A stretch of 8,770 nt of DNA from Bifidobacterium sp. (GTDB lineage: Bacteria > Actinomycetota > Actinomycetes > Actinomycetales > Bifidobacteriaceae). The notes below the pieces were generated by a model. That model ran no database searches. It saw nothing but the letters and a program-made list of their open reading frames with translations, and had not been told where the DNA came from. The stretch covers positions 1-8,770 of the forward strand of contig JAIJEI010000075.1 of assembly GCA_022739095.1 (NCBI GenBank). Reading direction: 5' to 3'. The position numbers and the translations under genes are program-made. This document shows, in pieces, positions 1 through 6,607 of the stretch (within the stretch, counting starts at the first letter, position 1; every line of letters begins with the position of its first letter).

Positions 1-157
1 CGGAAAGGAACTGCCATGCTTGAGCGCAAGATCTCGGACGATCTTTCGCCCGCGCGCCCTCGGACGGGTAGCCGAGCTCGGCGACGACCTTCCTGATGGT
101 CATGCCCTCCGTGAAACACAGGTCAACGGCCCCGCGCCGATTCTCCATCGAAAACAT
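1..157 (-). pseudogene. IS3-family OrfA transposase, N-terminal fragment, runs off the left edge
   Basis: Reading leftwards from an ATG at 157 the protein begins MFSMENRRGAVDLCFTEGMT and continues IRKVVAELGYPSEG. This is the N-terminal helix-turn-helix of the OrfA protein of IS3-family (IS150-like) elements, which binds the element's ends. About 52 codons are visible before the window ends. After the GYPSEG motif the open frame reads poorly (AKDRPRSCAQAW). A neighbouring frame reads KIVRDLALKHGSSF, which resembles the expected continuation, so I infer a small deletion near positions 45-52. No stop is seen before the edge, and the programmed OrfA/OrfB frameshift of this family lies further downstream, so it does not explain the shift. 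The call as an IS3-type fragment is fairly secure; the claim that it is broken is less so. Confidence 0.6.
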
Positions 158-234
158 GCGGACTCCAATCCGGACGCCCAAACGCCCAACTCTTAGCCCG
201 CACCCCCTACCCTGTTGAATTCGTGGGAGACCGT

Positions 235-670
235 ATGACCGAGAACAAGATATATCGGCGCGAACGGTATCTGTCGCGACTGCGCCCGTTCTATGATGCC
301 GACGACCTGATCAAGGTGATCACAGGCATTAGACGTTGTGGCAACAAATCATGTTCGCTTCATTCGATCGGAGGCGAATCGCGCGATCGCGGCGTACCGG
401 AATCCAACATCGTCTCCCTGAACCCAGTGTCCCGCGCCGTAAGTTCGTATACCATGTCTGGCTCAGCCTCAAAGAGGGGAGCCAGAATTACTAAACGAAT
501 TAACGGTGCGGGATACTAGACCGGCTCAAATACCGGCCCTTCCGCTACATCCGCGACAATTATCCTCGCTACCTGTTCACCCTCGATCCTCTACCGGACC
601 AGAAGAACGGTATATACGGCACCTCAACCTCATGGAATTTCTCGCCGCAGACGGAGATCTCGAACCGTGA
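235..670 (+). pseudogene. Decayed AAA/DUF4143-type ATPase remnant
   Basis: Starting at ATG 235, behind a GGGAG ribosome site at 224-228, the protein reads RRERYLSRLRPFYDADDLIK then VITGIRRCGNKS. This is the N-terminus and P-loop of the large family of ATPases with an AAA core and a C-terminal DUF4143 domain. The P-loop normally reads GIRRxGKS; here an extra codon (Asn) separates the Gly from the Lys. Homology continues weakly (RDRGVPESNIVSLN, to about 423), then the frame is lost and the middle of the gene is missing. The tail reappears at about 522-614 (YIRDNYPRYLFTLDPL). A two-base TA duplication near 611-615 shifts the frame, and the end reads RHLNLMEFLAADGDLEP with a stop at 668-670. A functional product is very unlikely. 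The cellular role of these ATPases is unclear; they occur in many copies in gut bacteria and are often rearranged. Confidence 0.75.
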
Positions 671-690
671 CCGTCCAACGAAACCGCGCC

Positions 691-731
691 GATGCTCCGG
701 CGTGAAGTGCGGTAATCTCTAAGAAAAGGCC
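691..731. mobile_element. Possible terminal repeat of an ISL3-like insertion sequence
   Basis: On the minus strand this stretch begins GGCCTTTTCTTAGAGATTAC and continues with CGCAC and TTCACGCC. It resembles, from memory only, the ends of ISL3-family elements (GGCTCTT..., followed by an ATTACCGCAC-like block). No matching transposase or partner end is in the window, so at best it is a solo end left by excision or recombination. It lies between the ATPase remnant and the regulator gene. The rest of the interval 671-828 shows nothing I can name with confidence apart from the ribosome site of the regulator. Confidence 0.2.
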
Positions 732-828
732 ATTGTGTCGAGATGGCGGGGCAACGGGCAGCGTTGCGGATTTGGGCTGAGGCCCCGTCGCTTGCGGTGT
801 TGCATATTGTGACGATGAGGAGGGCAGC

Positions 829-1857
829 ATGGAGGCCGCAGAGAGCAGGCAGCCGACGATTTTCGATGTCGCTGCGGAGGCCGGAGTCTCCAAGTCCATG
901 GTTTCCCGCGTGATGCGCGGCGAAGGGGGCGTGCGTCAGGAGAAGGTGGACCGTGTGCTCGCCGCGGCGAAGAAGCTCGGATACGTGCCGAGCGCCATGG
1001 CCAGCGGGCTCGCCTCGAAGCGCACGAAAACGCTGGGAGTGGTGGTCAGGAACGCGAAGCTGCCTTTCTATGGGTTCCTTCAGGGCGCCATGCAGAAGCG
1101 GGCGCGTGAGCGCGGCTATCAGATGGTGTCCATCAGCGGCGTGGAGGAACTGTCCGCGGATGATGCGCGCCAGGCGCTGCGCGATTTGATCGCCCTGCGC
1201 GTCGAGGGGCTGATCGTATGCTCCGCCATGCTTGCGGTGGAGGATTTCATGCCGTTCATCGACCGGATCCCGTTCGTGATGGCCGGGCACGAGGACACGA
1301 CGCGCACCGTGTCCTCGGTGTTTTGCGATGAGGAGGACGGCGGCCGCAGGCTCGCGCAATACGTCCACGACTTCGGGCACCGGGAGGTGGCGGTGTTTCT
1401 GGCGCCCAGGGAATACTCGGTCAGCCAGTACGGCCGCGGCATGGCCATGATCGAGCTGCTCGGGCAGCTCGGCATCCGCGTGAAGGTGATGGATATGAAA
1501 GGGGCCGAAGAGGTTGGAACGCTGGTGGACGAGGTGCTGTGCCATCCCAGGATCACCGCGTATATGTGTCCGTCCGACGTGGTCATGCTCAATGTGATGG
1601 ACGAGTTGCGCCGGCGCGACGTTTCCGTGCCGCAGGATGTGTCCGTCACCGGCTATGACGGGTTTGGCCCGCTCGCGTCGCCGTACCTTGGATTTACCAC
1701 ATATCGGCAGCCTTTGGAGGAGATCGGTTCCCGCGCTGTGGATCTGGTGCTCGAGCGTCTGGATGGCGGGGACCACGCCGTGGAGGCGCTGCCAGTAAAG
1801 GGGGAATTCATCCACGGGCGCACCGTGGCGCTGCCACGTTGGAAAGACGGGCGATAG
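829..1857 (+). CDS. LacI-family transcriptional regulator
   Basis: A 342-residue cytoplasmic DNA-binding repressor of the usual LacI-family length. The helix-turn-helix spans residues 10-30 (TIFDVAAEAGVSKSMVSRVM). A hinge follows (YVPSAMASGL, residues 52-61) with the conserved Leu61 that wedges into the central CpG of the operator. Residues 68-335 form the periplasmic-binding-protein-like effector and dimer domain, including the family signatures DFGHREVAVF (181-190) and VTGYDGFG (273-280). The start follows a strong GAGGAGGG ribosome site. It is convergent with the PiT gene and lies about 1.2 kb from the control region at 2899-3238. That region contains two operators of the TGnnAnCGnTnnCA type, so this protein is the obvious candidate to bind them. 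The effector cannot be read from sequence; a glycerophosphodiester, glycerol-3-phosphate or a sugar are possible. No clear operator precedes the gene itself. Confidence 0.93.
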   Translation: MEAAESRQPTIFDVAAEAGVSKSMVSRVMRGEGGVRQEKVDRVLAAAKKLGYVPSAMASGLASKRTKTLGVVVRNAKLPFYGFLQGAMQKRARERGYQMVSISGVEELSADDARQALRDLIALRVEGLIVCSAMLAVEDFMPFIDRIPFVMAGHEDTTRTVSSVFCDEEDGGRRLAQYVHDFGHREVAVFLAPREYSVSQYGRGMAMIELLGQLGIRVKVMDMKGAEEVGTLVDEVLCHPRITAYMCPSDVVMLNVMDELRRRDVSVPQDVSVTGYDGFGPLASPYLGFTTYRQPLEEIGSRAVDLVLERLDGGDHAVEALPVKGEFIHGRTVALPRWKDGR

Positions 1858-1919
1858 ACGGGCAATAGGCGGAACGGAAGCCGCATCCCGCGCCGCAATC
1901 CCATGCACCCGCGCGTGGT

Positions 1920-1946
1920 GGCGACGGAGCGATAGCACCCGTCGCC
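1920..1946. terminator. Hairpin between convergent genes, likely shared terminator
   Basis: A perfect 8-bp GC-rich stem, GGCGACGG (1920-1927) with CCGTCGCC (1939-1946), encloses an 11-base loop. It lies between the stop of the LacI-type gene (1857) and the stop of the convergent PiT gene (1957). Neither strand has a real T tract after the stem, so it is not a textbook intrinsic terminator, but its position suits a two-way transcript end. Confidence 0.45.
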
Positions 1947-1956
1947 CGAGGATGCA

Positions 1957-2898
1957 TCACAGTGGCAGCAGGTCGAGCCCGTTGGCTGCGGCATAGCCCA
2001 GGATCCAGGCCATGGGCAGGGTTGCCGCCCATGCGATGAGGATCCTGCGCGCCTCGCCCCAGCGGACCTTGCGCCAGTCGTTCGTCTGGCAGGTGCCGAT
2101 GAGCGCGCCCGATATGGACTGGGTCATGCTGACCGGGCTTCCCAGCGCCGAGCTGACGAGCACGGCGGCGGAGGCCGCCCACAGGGTGACCCAGATCTGC
2201 CGGGAATCCGGCACGATGGTGCCGCGCTGCAATGCGGCTGCTCCCTTGGGCATGCCGGTGAGCACGCCGGCCAGGAACGTCGCGGCGACGATTGCGGTGA
2301 TGGCGGCGCTGTGCGTGGCGGTTCCCAAATCGACTCCCATGGCGGTGCCGAACAGGACGATCATCTTCTGCCCGTCATTGCTGCCATAGGCGATGCAGGT
2401 GAGCAGGAATCCGAGGAAGACCATGGTGGTCGAGGACTGCGGGGTTCTGGATTGGAACAGCAGGTAGATGGTGCGGGAGATGGCGAACGCCACAAGAGGC
2501 GAAAGTATCGCTATCCCGAGGACGCGCAGCACCAAATGCCATTGGGGATGTCCGCCGGCGAAGCCGGCTCCGGAGGATGCTCCGACCAGGGCGAGCGTGA
2601 TCGAGGTGGGCACGCCGCCTCCGTTGAGCGCCAGCAGGGTGGCCGATGCGGCAACGAGCACCGTCGCCAGCAGGAGCGGACTTTGTCCGCCGGATCCTTC
2701 GGAGGAGACCATGGCGACGATGGTTCCTCCGACTCGGCTGTTGGCGGCCGGCAGCAAGGCCACCGCCGTCGCCAGCATCAGGAAGGGGGCCGCCGTGACG
2801 CGGCGCGCGGCCTTGAGGTTGATGGCCACCAGGGGAGACCCGTCGTTCCTTCCTCCAAGCAGGCAGAACACCAATGCCAACATGGGAATAACCCACAT
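1957..2898 (-). CDS. pit: PiT-family inorganic phosphate permease
   Basis: A 313-residue, highly hydrophobic inner-membrane protein of the PiT family (PF01384), which moves phosphate, often as a metal-phosphate complex, using an ion gradient. The family's two inverted halves are both visible. The first has GGRNDG (15-20) and GVPTSIT (95-101); the second has YGSNDGQK (171-178) and GSPVSMTQ (253-260). These pairs correspond to the conserved Asn-Asp and (G)xPxSxT motifs. The length is at the short end for the family, as in other small actinobacterial members. The start at 2898 follows an AAGGAGGG-type ribosome site (2903-2910 on the minus strand). A LacI-type operator lies in the leader at 2915-2928. 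Its customary partner, a DUF47 protein, is not adjacent but is encoded at 7621-8238. Direction of transport cannot be deduced from the sequence. Confidence 0.88.
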   Translation of the reverse strand: MWVIPMLALVFCLLGGRNDGSPLVAINLKAARRVTAAPFLMLATAVALLPAANSRVGGTIVAMVSSEGSGGQSPLLLATVLVAASATLLALNGGGVPTSITLALVGASSGAGFAGGHPQWHLVLRVLGIAILSPLVAFAISRTIYLLFQSRTPQSSTTMVFLGFLLTCIAYGSNDGQKMIVLFGTAMGVDLGTATHSAAITAIVAATFLAGVLTGMPKGAAALQRGTIVPDSRQIWVTLWAASAAVLVSSALGSPVSMTQSISGALIGTCQTNDWRKVRWGEARRILIAWAATLPMAWILGYAAANGLDLLPL

Positions 2899-2914
2899 AT
2901 CTCACCCTCCTTGC

Positions 2915-2928
2915 TGAGAACGCTCCCA
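2915..2928. promoter_or_regulatory. LacI-type operator in the PiT gene leader
   Basis: The sequence TGAGAACGCTCCCA matches the LacI-family half-site pattern TGnnAnCGnTnnCA at every fixed position and has a central CpG. Five of its seven base pairs are symmetric. It lies just upstream of the ribosome site of the minus-strand PiT gene, where a bound repressor would block transcription. Confidence 0.7.
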
Positions 2929-2945
2929 ATACTGTAATTATTGAG

Positions 2946-2951
2946 TTTATA
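2946..2951 (-). promoter_or_regulatory. Candidate -10 box for the PiT gene
   Basis: TATAAA reads leftwards in an AT-rich patch about 18 bases before the operator at 2915-2928, which would place the transcript start near 2938-2940. No convincing -35 box is found: the best match, TTCGCT at 2970-2975, is weak. Tentative. Confidence 0.3.
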
Positions 2952-2961
2952 AATATTAGCA

Positions 2962-2980
2962 CTGAATTCAGCGAACGTTC
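2962..2980. promoter_or_regulatory. Two adjacent perfect palindromes in the divergent control region
   Basis: CTGAATTCAG (2962-2971) is a perfect 10-base palindrome. One base later comes GAACGTTC (2973-2980), a perfect 8-base palindrome. The second has the AnCGnT core of LacI-type operators but lacks the outer TG and CA bases, so it could be a weak auxiliary operator or the site of another regulator. Both lie between the two good operators. The rest of 2899-3238 is leader sequence with no further gene. Confidence 0.35.
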
Positions 2981-3014
2981 ATCATTAGCCTGAAAATGGC
3001 TGTATATCGTCGAT

Positions 3015-3043
3015 TAGACTTTCTTATGTCGAAAGGATATACT
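3015..3043 (+). promoter_or_regulatory. Candidate promoter of the ABC importer operon
   Basis: A TATACT -10 box at 3038-3043 is preceded, with a 17-base spacer, by TAGACT at 3015-3020 (four of six matches to TTGACA). Transcription would start near 3050, immediately before the operator at 3053-3066 and about 190 bases upstream of the first permease start. The -10 box is good; the -35 box is only fair. Confidence 0.5.
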
Positions 3044-3052
3044 ATGAACCAC

Positions 3053-3066
3053 TGGGAGCGCTCCGA
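3053..3066. promoter_or_regulatory. LacI-type operator at the start of the importer transcript
   Basis: TGGGAGCGCTCCGA contains the perfect 10-base palindrome GGAGCGCTCC and fits TGnnAnCGnTnnCA except for one base near the right end. It covers roughly +3 to +16 of the predicted transcript, a classic repressor position. Its centre is 138 bp from that of the operator at 2915-2928, about 13 helical turns, so both would face the same side of the helix and looping is possible. Confidence 0.72.
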
Positions 3067-3238
3067 AGATGGAGTGACCCCCATACAACAACGGATATAG
3101 ATAGCAGCAAATCAGCAACTCGATACGCCGCGTCCGTCATCGGAACGGCTGCGGCTCACAACCAAAAGACGTAAAAGGTTATTACCCATGGCTCTCGGCA
3201 AGGCAATGCCGGAGCCGGAGAAAGAAAGGAAGCGCGAG

Positions 3239-4183
3239 ATGGCGTCATCAACCCATTTGTCGCAATCCCCGCACGGCGCCAAGACGCACGGCGGACGCAC
3301 GGCGAACGTTCTCGTTGCGAAGAATCGCCTGACCGGTGCGGTCATGCTGGTTCCGGCATTGGCATTGCTGGTCGTGTTCGTGTTCGGCCCGCTGGCGCGC
3401 GTGGTGATGATGAGCATGCAGGGCACGGACATCTTCGGTTCGCCCTCAGGCTTCATCGGGCTGGAGAACTACAGAACGGTCTTCACGGACCCGGCGTTTG
3501 TCAAGGTGCTTATCCAGACGTTCCTCTACGCCGTACTGGTCGTGGCGGGGCGCATCGCCTTGGGCGTGCTGCTGGCGATTCTGCTGACGAGGCACATCAT
3601 GGGCATCAAGATACTGCGCGTGGCCATGACCTCGATCGTCAGCGTCTCGGTGGCGGCCGCATCGCTGGGCTTCCTGGCGTTGTTCGGCTCGAGCGGCGTG
3701 ATCAATTCGATCATCGAGAAACTGGGCATCCGGCCGGTCGGGTTCCTCACCGACGCGAAGTGGGCGTTCTTCACGGTCACCTTGGTGACCATCTGGACCG
3801 GCCTCGGATTCGCGCTGATCCTGTTGTGCGCCGCGATCGACGGCGTGGACCAGGAGATCCTGGAGGCCGCGCGCATCGACGGCGCGAACGAAGCCCGCAT
3901 CCAGTGGTCCATCGTGCTGCCGCTGATCACACCGACGCTGTTCTACATCGCCGTGACCACATGCATCGAGGCCCTGCAGGCGTTCGCCCAGATCAACATC
4001 CTGACCAAGGGCGGACCGGGCCAGGCGACCACGACCATCACCTACAACATCTACACCACCGCGTTCAACGCGGGCAGCGCGAATTTCGGCATCGCGTCCG
4101 CGCTGGGCATCGTGCTGTTCCTGTTCGTGTTCGTCCTGACATTGCTGCAGTTCCGCTTCCTGGAAGGCAAGGTGAACTACTGA
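3239..4183 (+). CDS. ABC importer permease, UgpA-like (MalF/UgpA type)
   Basis: An inner-membrane permease of 314 residues with about six membrane segments (the first is AVMLVPALALLVVFVFGPLA). It carries the cytoplasmic EAA loop that docks the ATPase (EAARIDGANEARIQWSIVLP, about residues 211-230). TKGGPGQATTTITYNIYTTAF (about 256-276) is shaped like the corresponding GGP...T..Y.IY segment of UgpA. I chose ATG 3239 because a perfect AGAAAGGA ribosome site (3223-3230) lies eight bases upstream, the same motif that precedes the lipoprotein gene. An upstream in-frame ATG at 3188 would give 331 residues with an extra charged N-terminus and a weaker AAGG site. The stop overlaps the next permease start (TGATG), implying translational coupling. 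UgpA-like is a family judgement; sugar-importer permeases are closely related. Confidence 0.9.
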   Translation: MASSTHLSQSPHGAKTHGGRTANVLVAKNRLTGAVMLVPALALLVVFVFGPLARVVMMSMQGTDIFGSPSGFIGLENYRTVFTDPAFVKVLIQTFLYAVLVVAGRIALGVLLAILLTRHIMGIKILRVAMTSIVSVSVAAASLGFLALFGSSGVINSIIEKLGIRPVGFLTDAKWAFFTVTLVTIWTGLGFALILLCAAIDGVDQEILEAARIDGANEARIQWSIVLPLITPTLFYIAVTTCIEALQAFAQINILTKGGPGQATTTITYNIYTTAFNAGSANFGIASALGIVLFLFVFVLTLLQFRFLEGKVNY

Positions 4184-4989
4184 TGATCCGCAAGACCTCC
4201 CCCGTGAGCCAGGGCCTGTGGGCCGTGCTGGCCCTGATCGTGACCGTGCTGGTCATGCTGCCGGTTCTGTACATCTACGTCGGCGCGTTCTTCTTCGACG
4301 CCAACGGCCTGTTCAAGGGCTTCACCCTGGGCAATTTCATGCGCGCCATGTCCCAGATGCCCCTGACCCAGCAGCTGGGCAACAGCATCGTCGTGACCGT
4401 CTGCCAGACCGCGGGCCAGATCGTGACCGCGTTCCTCGCCGCCTACGCCATCGTGTTCTGCAATCTGAGGCGGCCCGGAATGTGGATGATGGTCTTCCTC
4501 ATGAGCATGATGGTGCCTGGCGAGACCACCCTGCTGTCGAACTACCTGAACATCGCCAACTGGGGGCTCATGGACACGATCCCGGCGATCTTCCTGCCGT
4601 TCCTGGTGCAGGGCTTCACCGTGTTCCTGTTCCGCCAGGCGTTCCGTTCTTTCCCCAAGGAGCTGCGCGAGGCGTCGCTGATCGACGGCGCCGGCCATCT
4701 GCGGTTCATGATCGACGTGCTCCTGCCCATCGTCAAGCCGACCATCATCGCCGCGACGATCAACGCCATGGTCGCCGCATGGAACGGCTACTTCTGGCCC
4801 CTGCTCGTGACCAACAAGCCCGAGCACCGCACCATTCAGGTCGGCATCACCCAGCTGAGCGGCACCGACGGCTCCAACATCGGCGTGGTCCTGGCCGGCG
4901 CGGCCATCGCGGTCGTCCCGGCGATGATCCTCACGCTCCTGTTCAACCGGTCCCTGCGCGGCATGAGCGTCGCCGGAAGCATCAAGTAG
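4183..4989 (+). CDS. ABC importer permease, UgpE-like (MalG/UgpE type)
   Basis: The second permease, 268 residues, forms the channel with the upstream product. It has about six membrane segments, the EAA loop ELREASLIDGAGHLRFMIDV (160-179), and FLFRQAFRSFPKEL just before it. This reads very like the FLFRQFF..LP.EL..AARIDGA stretch of E. coli UgpE as I recall it. WNGYFWPLL (200-208) parallels WNQYLWPLL of UgpE. The ATG at 4183 shares a base with the stop of the first permease; the frame is open further upstream but lies wholly inside that gene. No ATPase gene follows, so the pair must use a shared ATPase made elsewhere, as is common in actinobacterial sugar importers (MsiK-type). Confidence 0.9.
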   Translation: MIRKTSPVSQGLWAVLALIVTVLVMLPVLYIYVGAFFFDANGLFKGFTLGNFMRAMSQMPLTQQLGNSIVVTVCQTAGQIVTAFLAAYAIVFCNLRRPGMWMMVFLMSMMVPGETTLLSNYLNIANWGLMDTIPAIFLPFLVQGFTVFLFRQAFRSFPKELREASLIDGAGHLRFMIDVLLPIVKPTIIAATINAMVAAWNGYFWPLLVTNKPEHRTIQVGITQLSGTDGSNIGVVLAGAAIAVVPAMILTLLFNRSLRGMSVAGSIK

Positions 4990-4997
4990 CCCATCCG

Positions 4998-5102
4998 CCG
5001 CCCCTCGCGGGCGGTCTGAGAATCCAACGTCAACCCGGACCGGGGCATCCGGTCCAAAGCACGCATGGCGCCATCCGGGCGCCAATGAACAGATTTTTCT
5101 GT
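4998..5102 (+). promoter_or_regulatory. Cluster of small hairpins between the second permease and the lipoprotein gene
   Basis: The 159-base gap 4990-5148 has four short perfect stem-loops in a row: CCGCCC/GGGCGG (4998-5014), GGACCGG/CCGGTCC (5037-5055), GGCGCC/GGCGCC (5067-5083) and ACAGA/TCTGT (5089-5102, with a T run in the loop). The motif CATCCG recurs several times. Such a cluster could protect the downstream lipoprotein message from decay, or partly end transcription. No separate promoter is evident. Confidence 0.5.
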
Positions 5103-5148
5103 CGGAGGCCAGAACGGCCCATCCGGCGCAACAAGAAAGGAAACCACC

Positions 5149-6501
5149 ATGAGGAAGTCAACGCTGCTGAAGGCCGCCGCCATCGCGGTCCTACCCATGC
5201 TCGCACTGTCCGCCTGCGGCTCCTCGTCGAACACGAACGCCGATGCGAACGGCGGCGAGCAGAACGTCACGTTCTGGTACTCGAACTCCGGCCCGGCCGT
5301 GGACGCCATCAACCAGCTCGTCTCCGAGTTCAACGACGCCAACAAGGGCAAGATCAAGGTCGAGGCCTCCTATCAGGGCTCCTACACGGACGTGCAGCAG
5401 AAGTTCTCCGCCGCCGTCCAGGCCAAGTCCACGCCCTCGATCCTGCAGATGAACGACACCTCGACCGGCTACATGATCGACAGCAAGATGACCACCCCGG
5501 TCTACAAGTTCGCTGAGGGCGACTCCGACTTCGATACGGCCGACCTGCAGCCGGTCGCGCTGAAGTACTACAGCGACGACAACGGCCTGCTGTCCCTGCC
5601 GTTCGCCATCAGCCAGCCCGTGACCTACATCAACAACAAACTCGCCCAGCAGGCCGGCCTGGACGTGTCCAACCCGCCGACCACCTTCGCCGAGGTCGTC
5701 GACTGGGCCAACACCATCCATGAGAAGACCGGCGCCTACGGCTTCTCGATGAACATGGTCGACTCGTGGATCCTGGAGGAACTCTCCGCCAGCCACGGCG
5801 AGCTCATCGCCACCCCCGGCAACGGCCGCGGCGGCAAGGCCGTCACCGGCGTGAACATGACCTCCGCGACCCAGCTCGACATGTTCCAGAAGATCGCCGA
5901 CATGTTCAAGGACGGCGTCGCGCTCAACCCCGGCACCGATTCCAGTTCGATGACGACCGCCTTCACCTCCAACAAGGTCGGCGTCGTGCTGACCTCCTCC
6001 GCCTCCTACACCTCCATGCTGCCCGACAACTCCTCCAAGAACGTGACCATTGCCCAGTTCCCGCACGACGACGCGAACAAGGACGCCGGCACCCCGATCG
6101 GCGGCAACTCGCTGTGGATCGTGGCCGCAGAGCACTCCGAGGCCGAGCAGAAGGCCACCTGGGAGTTCGGCAAGTACATGATGACCCCGCACGCCCAGGC
6201 CGTGTTCGCCAAGGCCTCCGGCAACCTGTTCGCCAACACCAAGGCCGCCGACGAGGCCGAAGGCAAGGAGACCCTTCAGGATCCGAACGTCAAGGTCTTC
6301 TACGACCAGCTTGCCACCAACCCGTCCACCAGCGTGTCGCTGGGAGCCCGTACCGGCGCCTACCCGTCCATCCGCAAGGACGTGATGGCCTCCTTCAACG
6401 AGGTCGTCGGCGGCTCCAAGGATCTCAAGACCGCCATGCAGGAGGCCCAGACCCAGTCCGCCAAGGACATCGCCACCTACAACAAGGCCGCGGGCAAGTG
6501 A
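5149..6501 (+). CDS. UgpB-like solute-binding lipoprotein of the ABC importer
   Basis: A 450-residue extracellular binding protein. Its lipoprotein signal peptide has the lipobox LSAC with Cys23, so the mature protein is anchored to the outer face of the membrane. Similarity to UgpB runs the full length. Shared stretches are TFWYSNSG (41-48), YQGSYTD (75-81), TPSILQMND (95-103), PIGGNSLW (316-323) and RTGAYPSIR (401-409). The last parallels RLGNMPQIR of UgpB, which includes a ligand-binding arginine. UgpB binds glycerol-3-phosphate and glycerophosphocholine. The region of the two ligand-facing tryptophans of E. coli UgpB (Trp169, Trp172) reads FSMNMVDSWILEE here (199-211), with only one Trp, so the ligand probably differs. 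The start follows a perfect AGAAAGGA site (5134-5141). Flanking hairpins on both sides suggest that this segment of the message is stabilised, as is usual for binding proteins. Confidence 0.9.
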   Translation: MRKSTLLKAAAIAVLPMLALSACGSSSNTNADANGGEQNVTFWYSNSGPAVDAINQLVSEFNDANKGKIKVEASYQGSYTDVQQKFSAAVQAKSTPSILQMNDTSTGYMIDSKMTTPVYKFAEGDSDFDTADLQPVALKYYSDDNGLLSLPFAISQPVTYINNKLAQQAGLDVSNPPTTFAEVVDWANTIHEKTGAYGFSMNMVDSWILEELSASHGELIATPGNGRGGKAVTGVNMTSATQLDMFQKIADMFKDGVALNPGTDSSSMTTAFTSNKVGVVLTSSASYTSMLPDNSSKNVTIAQFPHDDANKDAGTPIGGNSLWIVAAEHSEAEQKATWEFGKYMMTPHAQAVFAKASGNLFANTKAADEAEGKETLQDPNVKVFYDQLATNPSTSVSLGARTGAYPSIRKDVMASFNEVVGGSKDLKTAMQEAQTQSAKDIATYNKAAGK

Positions 6502-6527
6502 TCCCGCGCCGGTAAACAGTCCCTTTC

Positions 6528-6566
6528 GCCGTCCCGCCCCGGTTGTCTATACCGGGGCGGGACGGC
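6528..6566 (+). terminator. Very strong hairpin after the lipoprotein gene
   Basis: A perfect 15-bp GC-rich stem (6528-6542 with 6552-6566) encloses a nine-base loop whose outer T and A can also pair. It starts 26 bases after the lipoprotein stop. There is no T tract, so it is more likely a partial terminator or an RNA 3'-end protector than a full stop. It would lower phosphodiesterase expression relative to the binding protein. Confidence 0.7.
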
Positions 6567-6576
6567 CCGAATTCCA

Positions 6577-6585
6577 CCCCCCCCC
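6577..6585. repeat. Run of nine C just upstream of the phosphodiesterase ribosome site
   Basis: A homopolymer of nine C residues lies between the hairpin at 6528-6566 and the AAAGGAG ribosome site at 6596-6602. Tracts of this kind are prone to slippage; a change in length here would alter spacing or RNA folding but not a reading frame. Confidence 0.6.
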
Positions 6586-6607
6586 AGACAGCAACAAAGG
6601 AGCCGAC

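Noticed and set aside
256..266. An 11-base match, CGCGAACGGTA, between the ATPase remnant and the phosphodiesterase gene start (near 6640)
   Set aside because: Both encode Arg-Glu-Arg-Tyr in unrelated proteins; flanks do not match, so chance is the simplest explanation.
577..1938. Long minus-strand open frame opposite the LacI-type gene (453 codons)
   Set aside because: It is rich in His, Arg and Ala with no domain sense, and mirrors a clear LacI-family gene. It is a GC-driven antisense shadow.
2977..2983. GTTCATC, resembling half of an actinobacterial Pho box
   Set aside because: Only one unit is present; the expected second direct repeat at an 11-base step is absent, so phosphate-regulator control is not supported.
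3760..4182. Upstream extension of the second permease frame
   Set aside because: The added residues are low-complexity Arg, His and Asp text inside the first permease gene. The true start is the overlapping ATG at 4183.
4177..5085. Minus-strand open frame of 302 codons opposite the second permease
   Set aside because: Composition is almost entirely Asp, His, Gly, Gln and Val, typical of the antisense of GC-rich coding sequence; no ribosome site or family resemblance.
5191..6192. Minus-strand open frame of 333 codons opposite the lipoprotein gene
   Set aside because: Gly, Val and Asp-rich antisense shadow of a well-supported binding protein.
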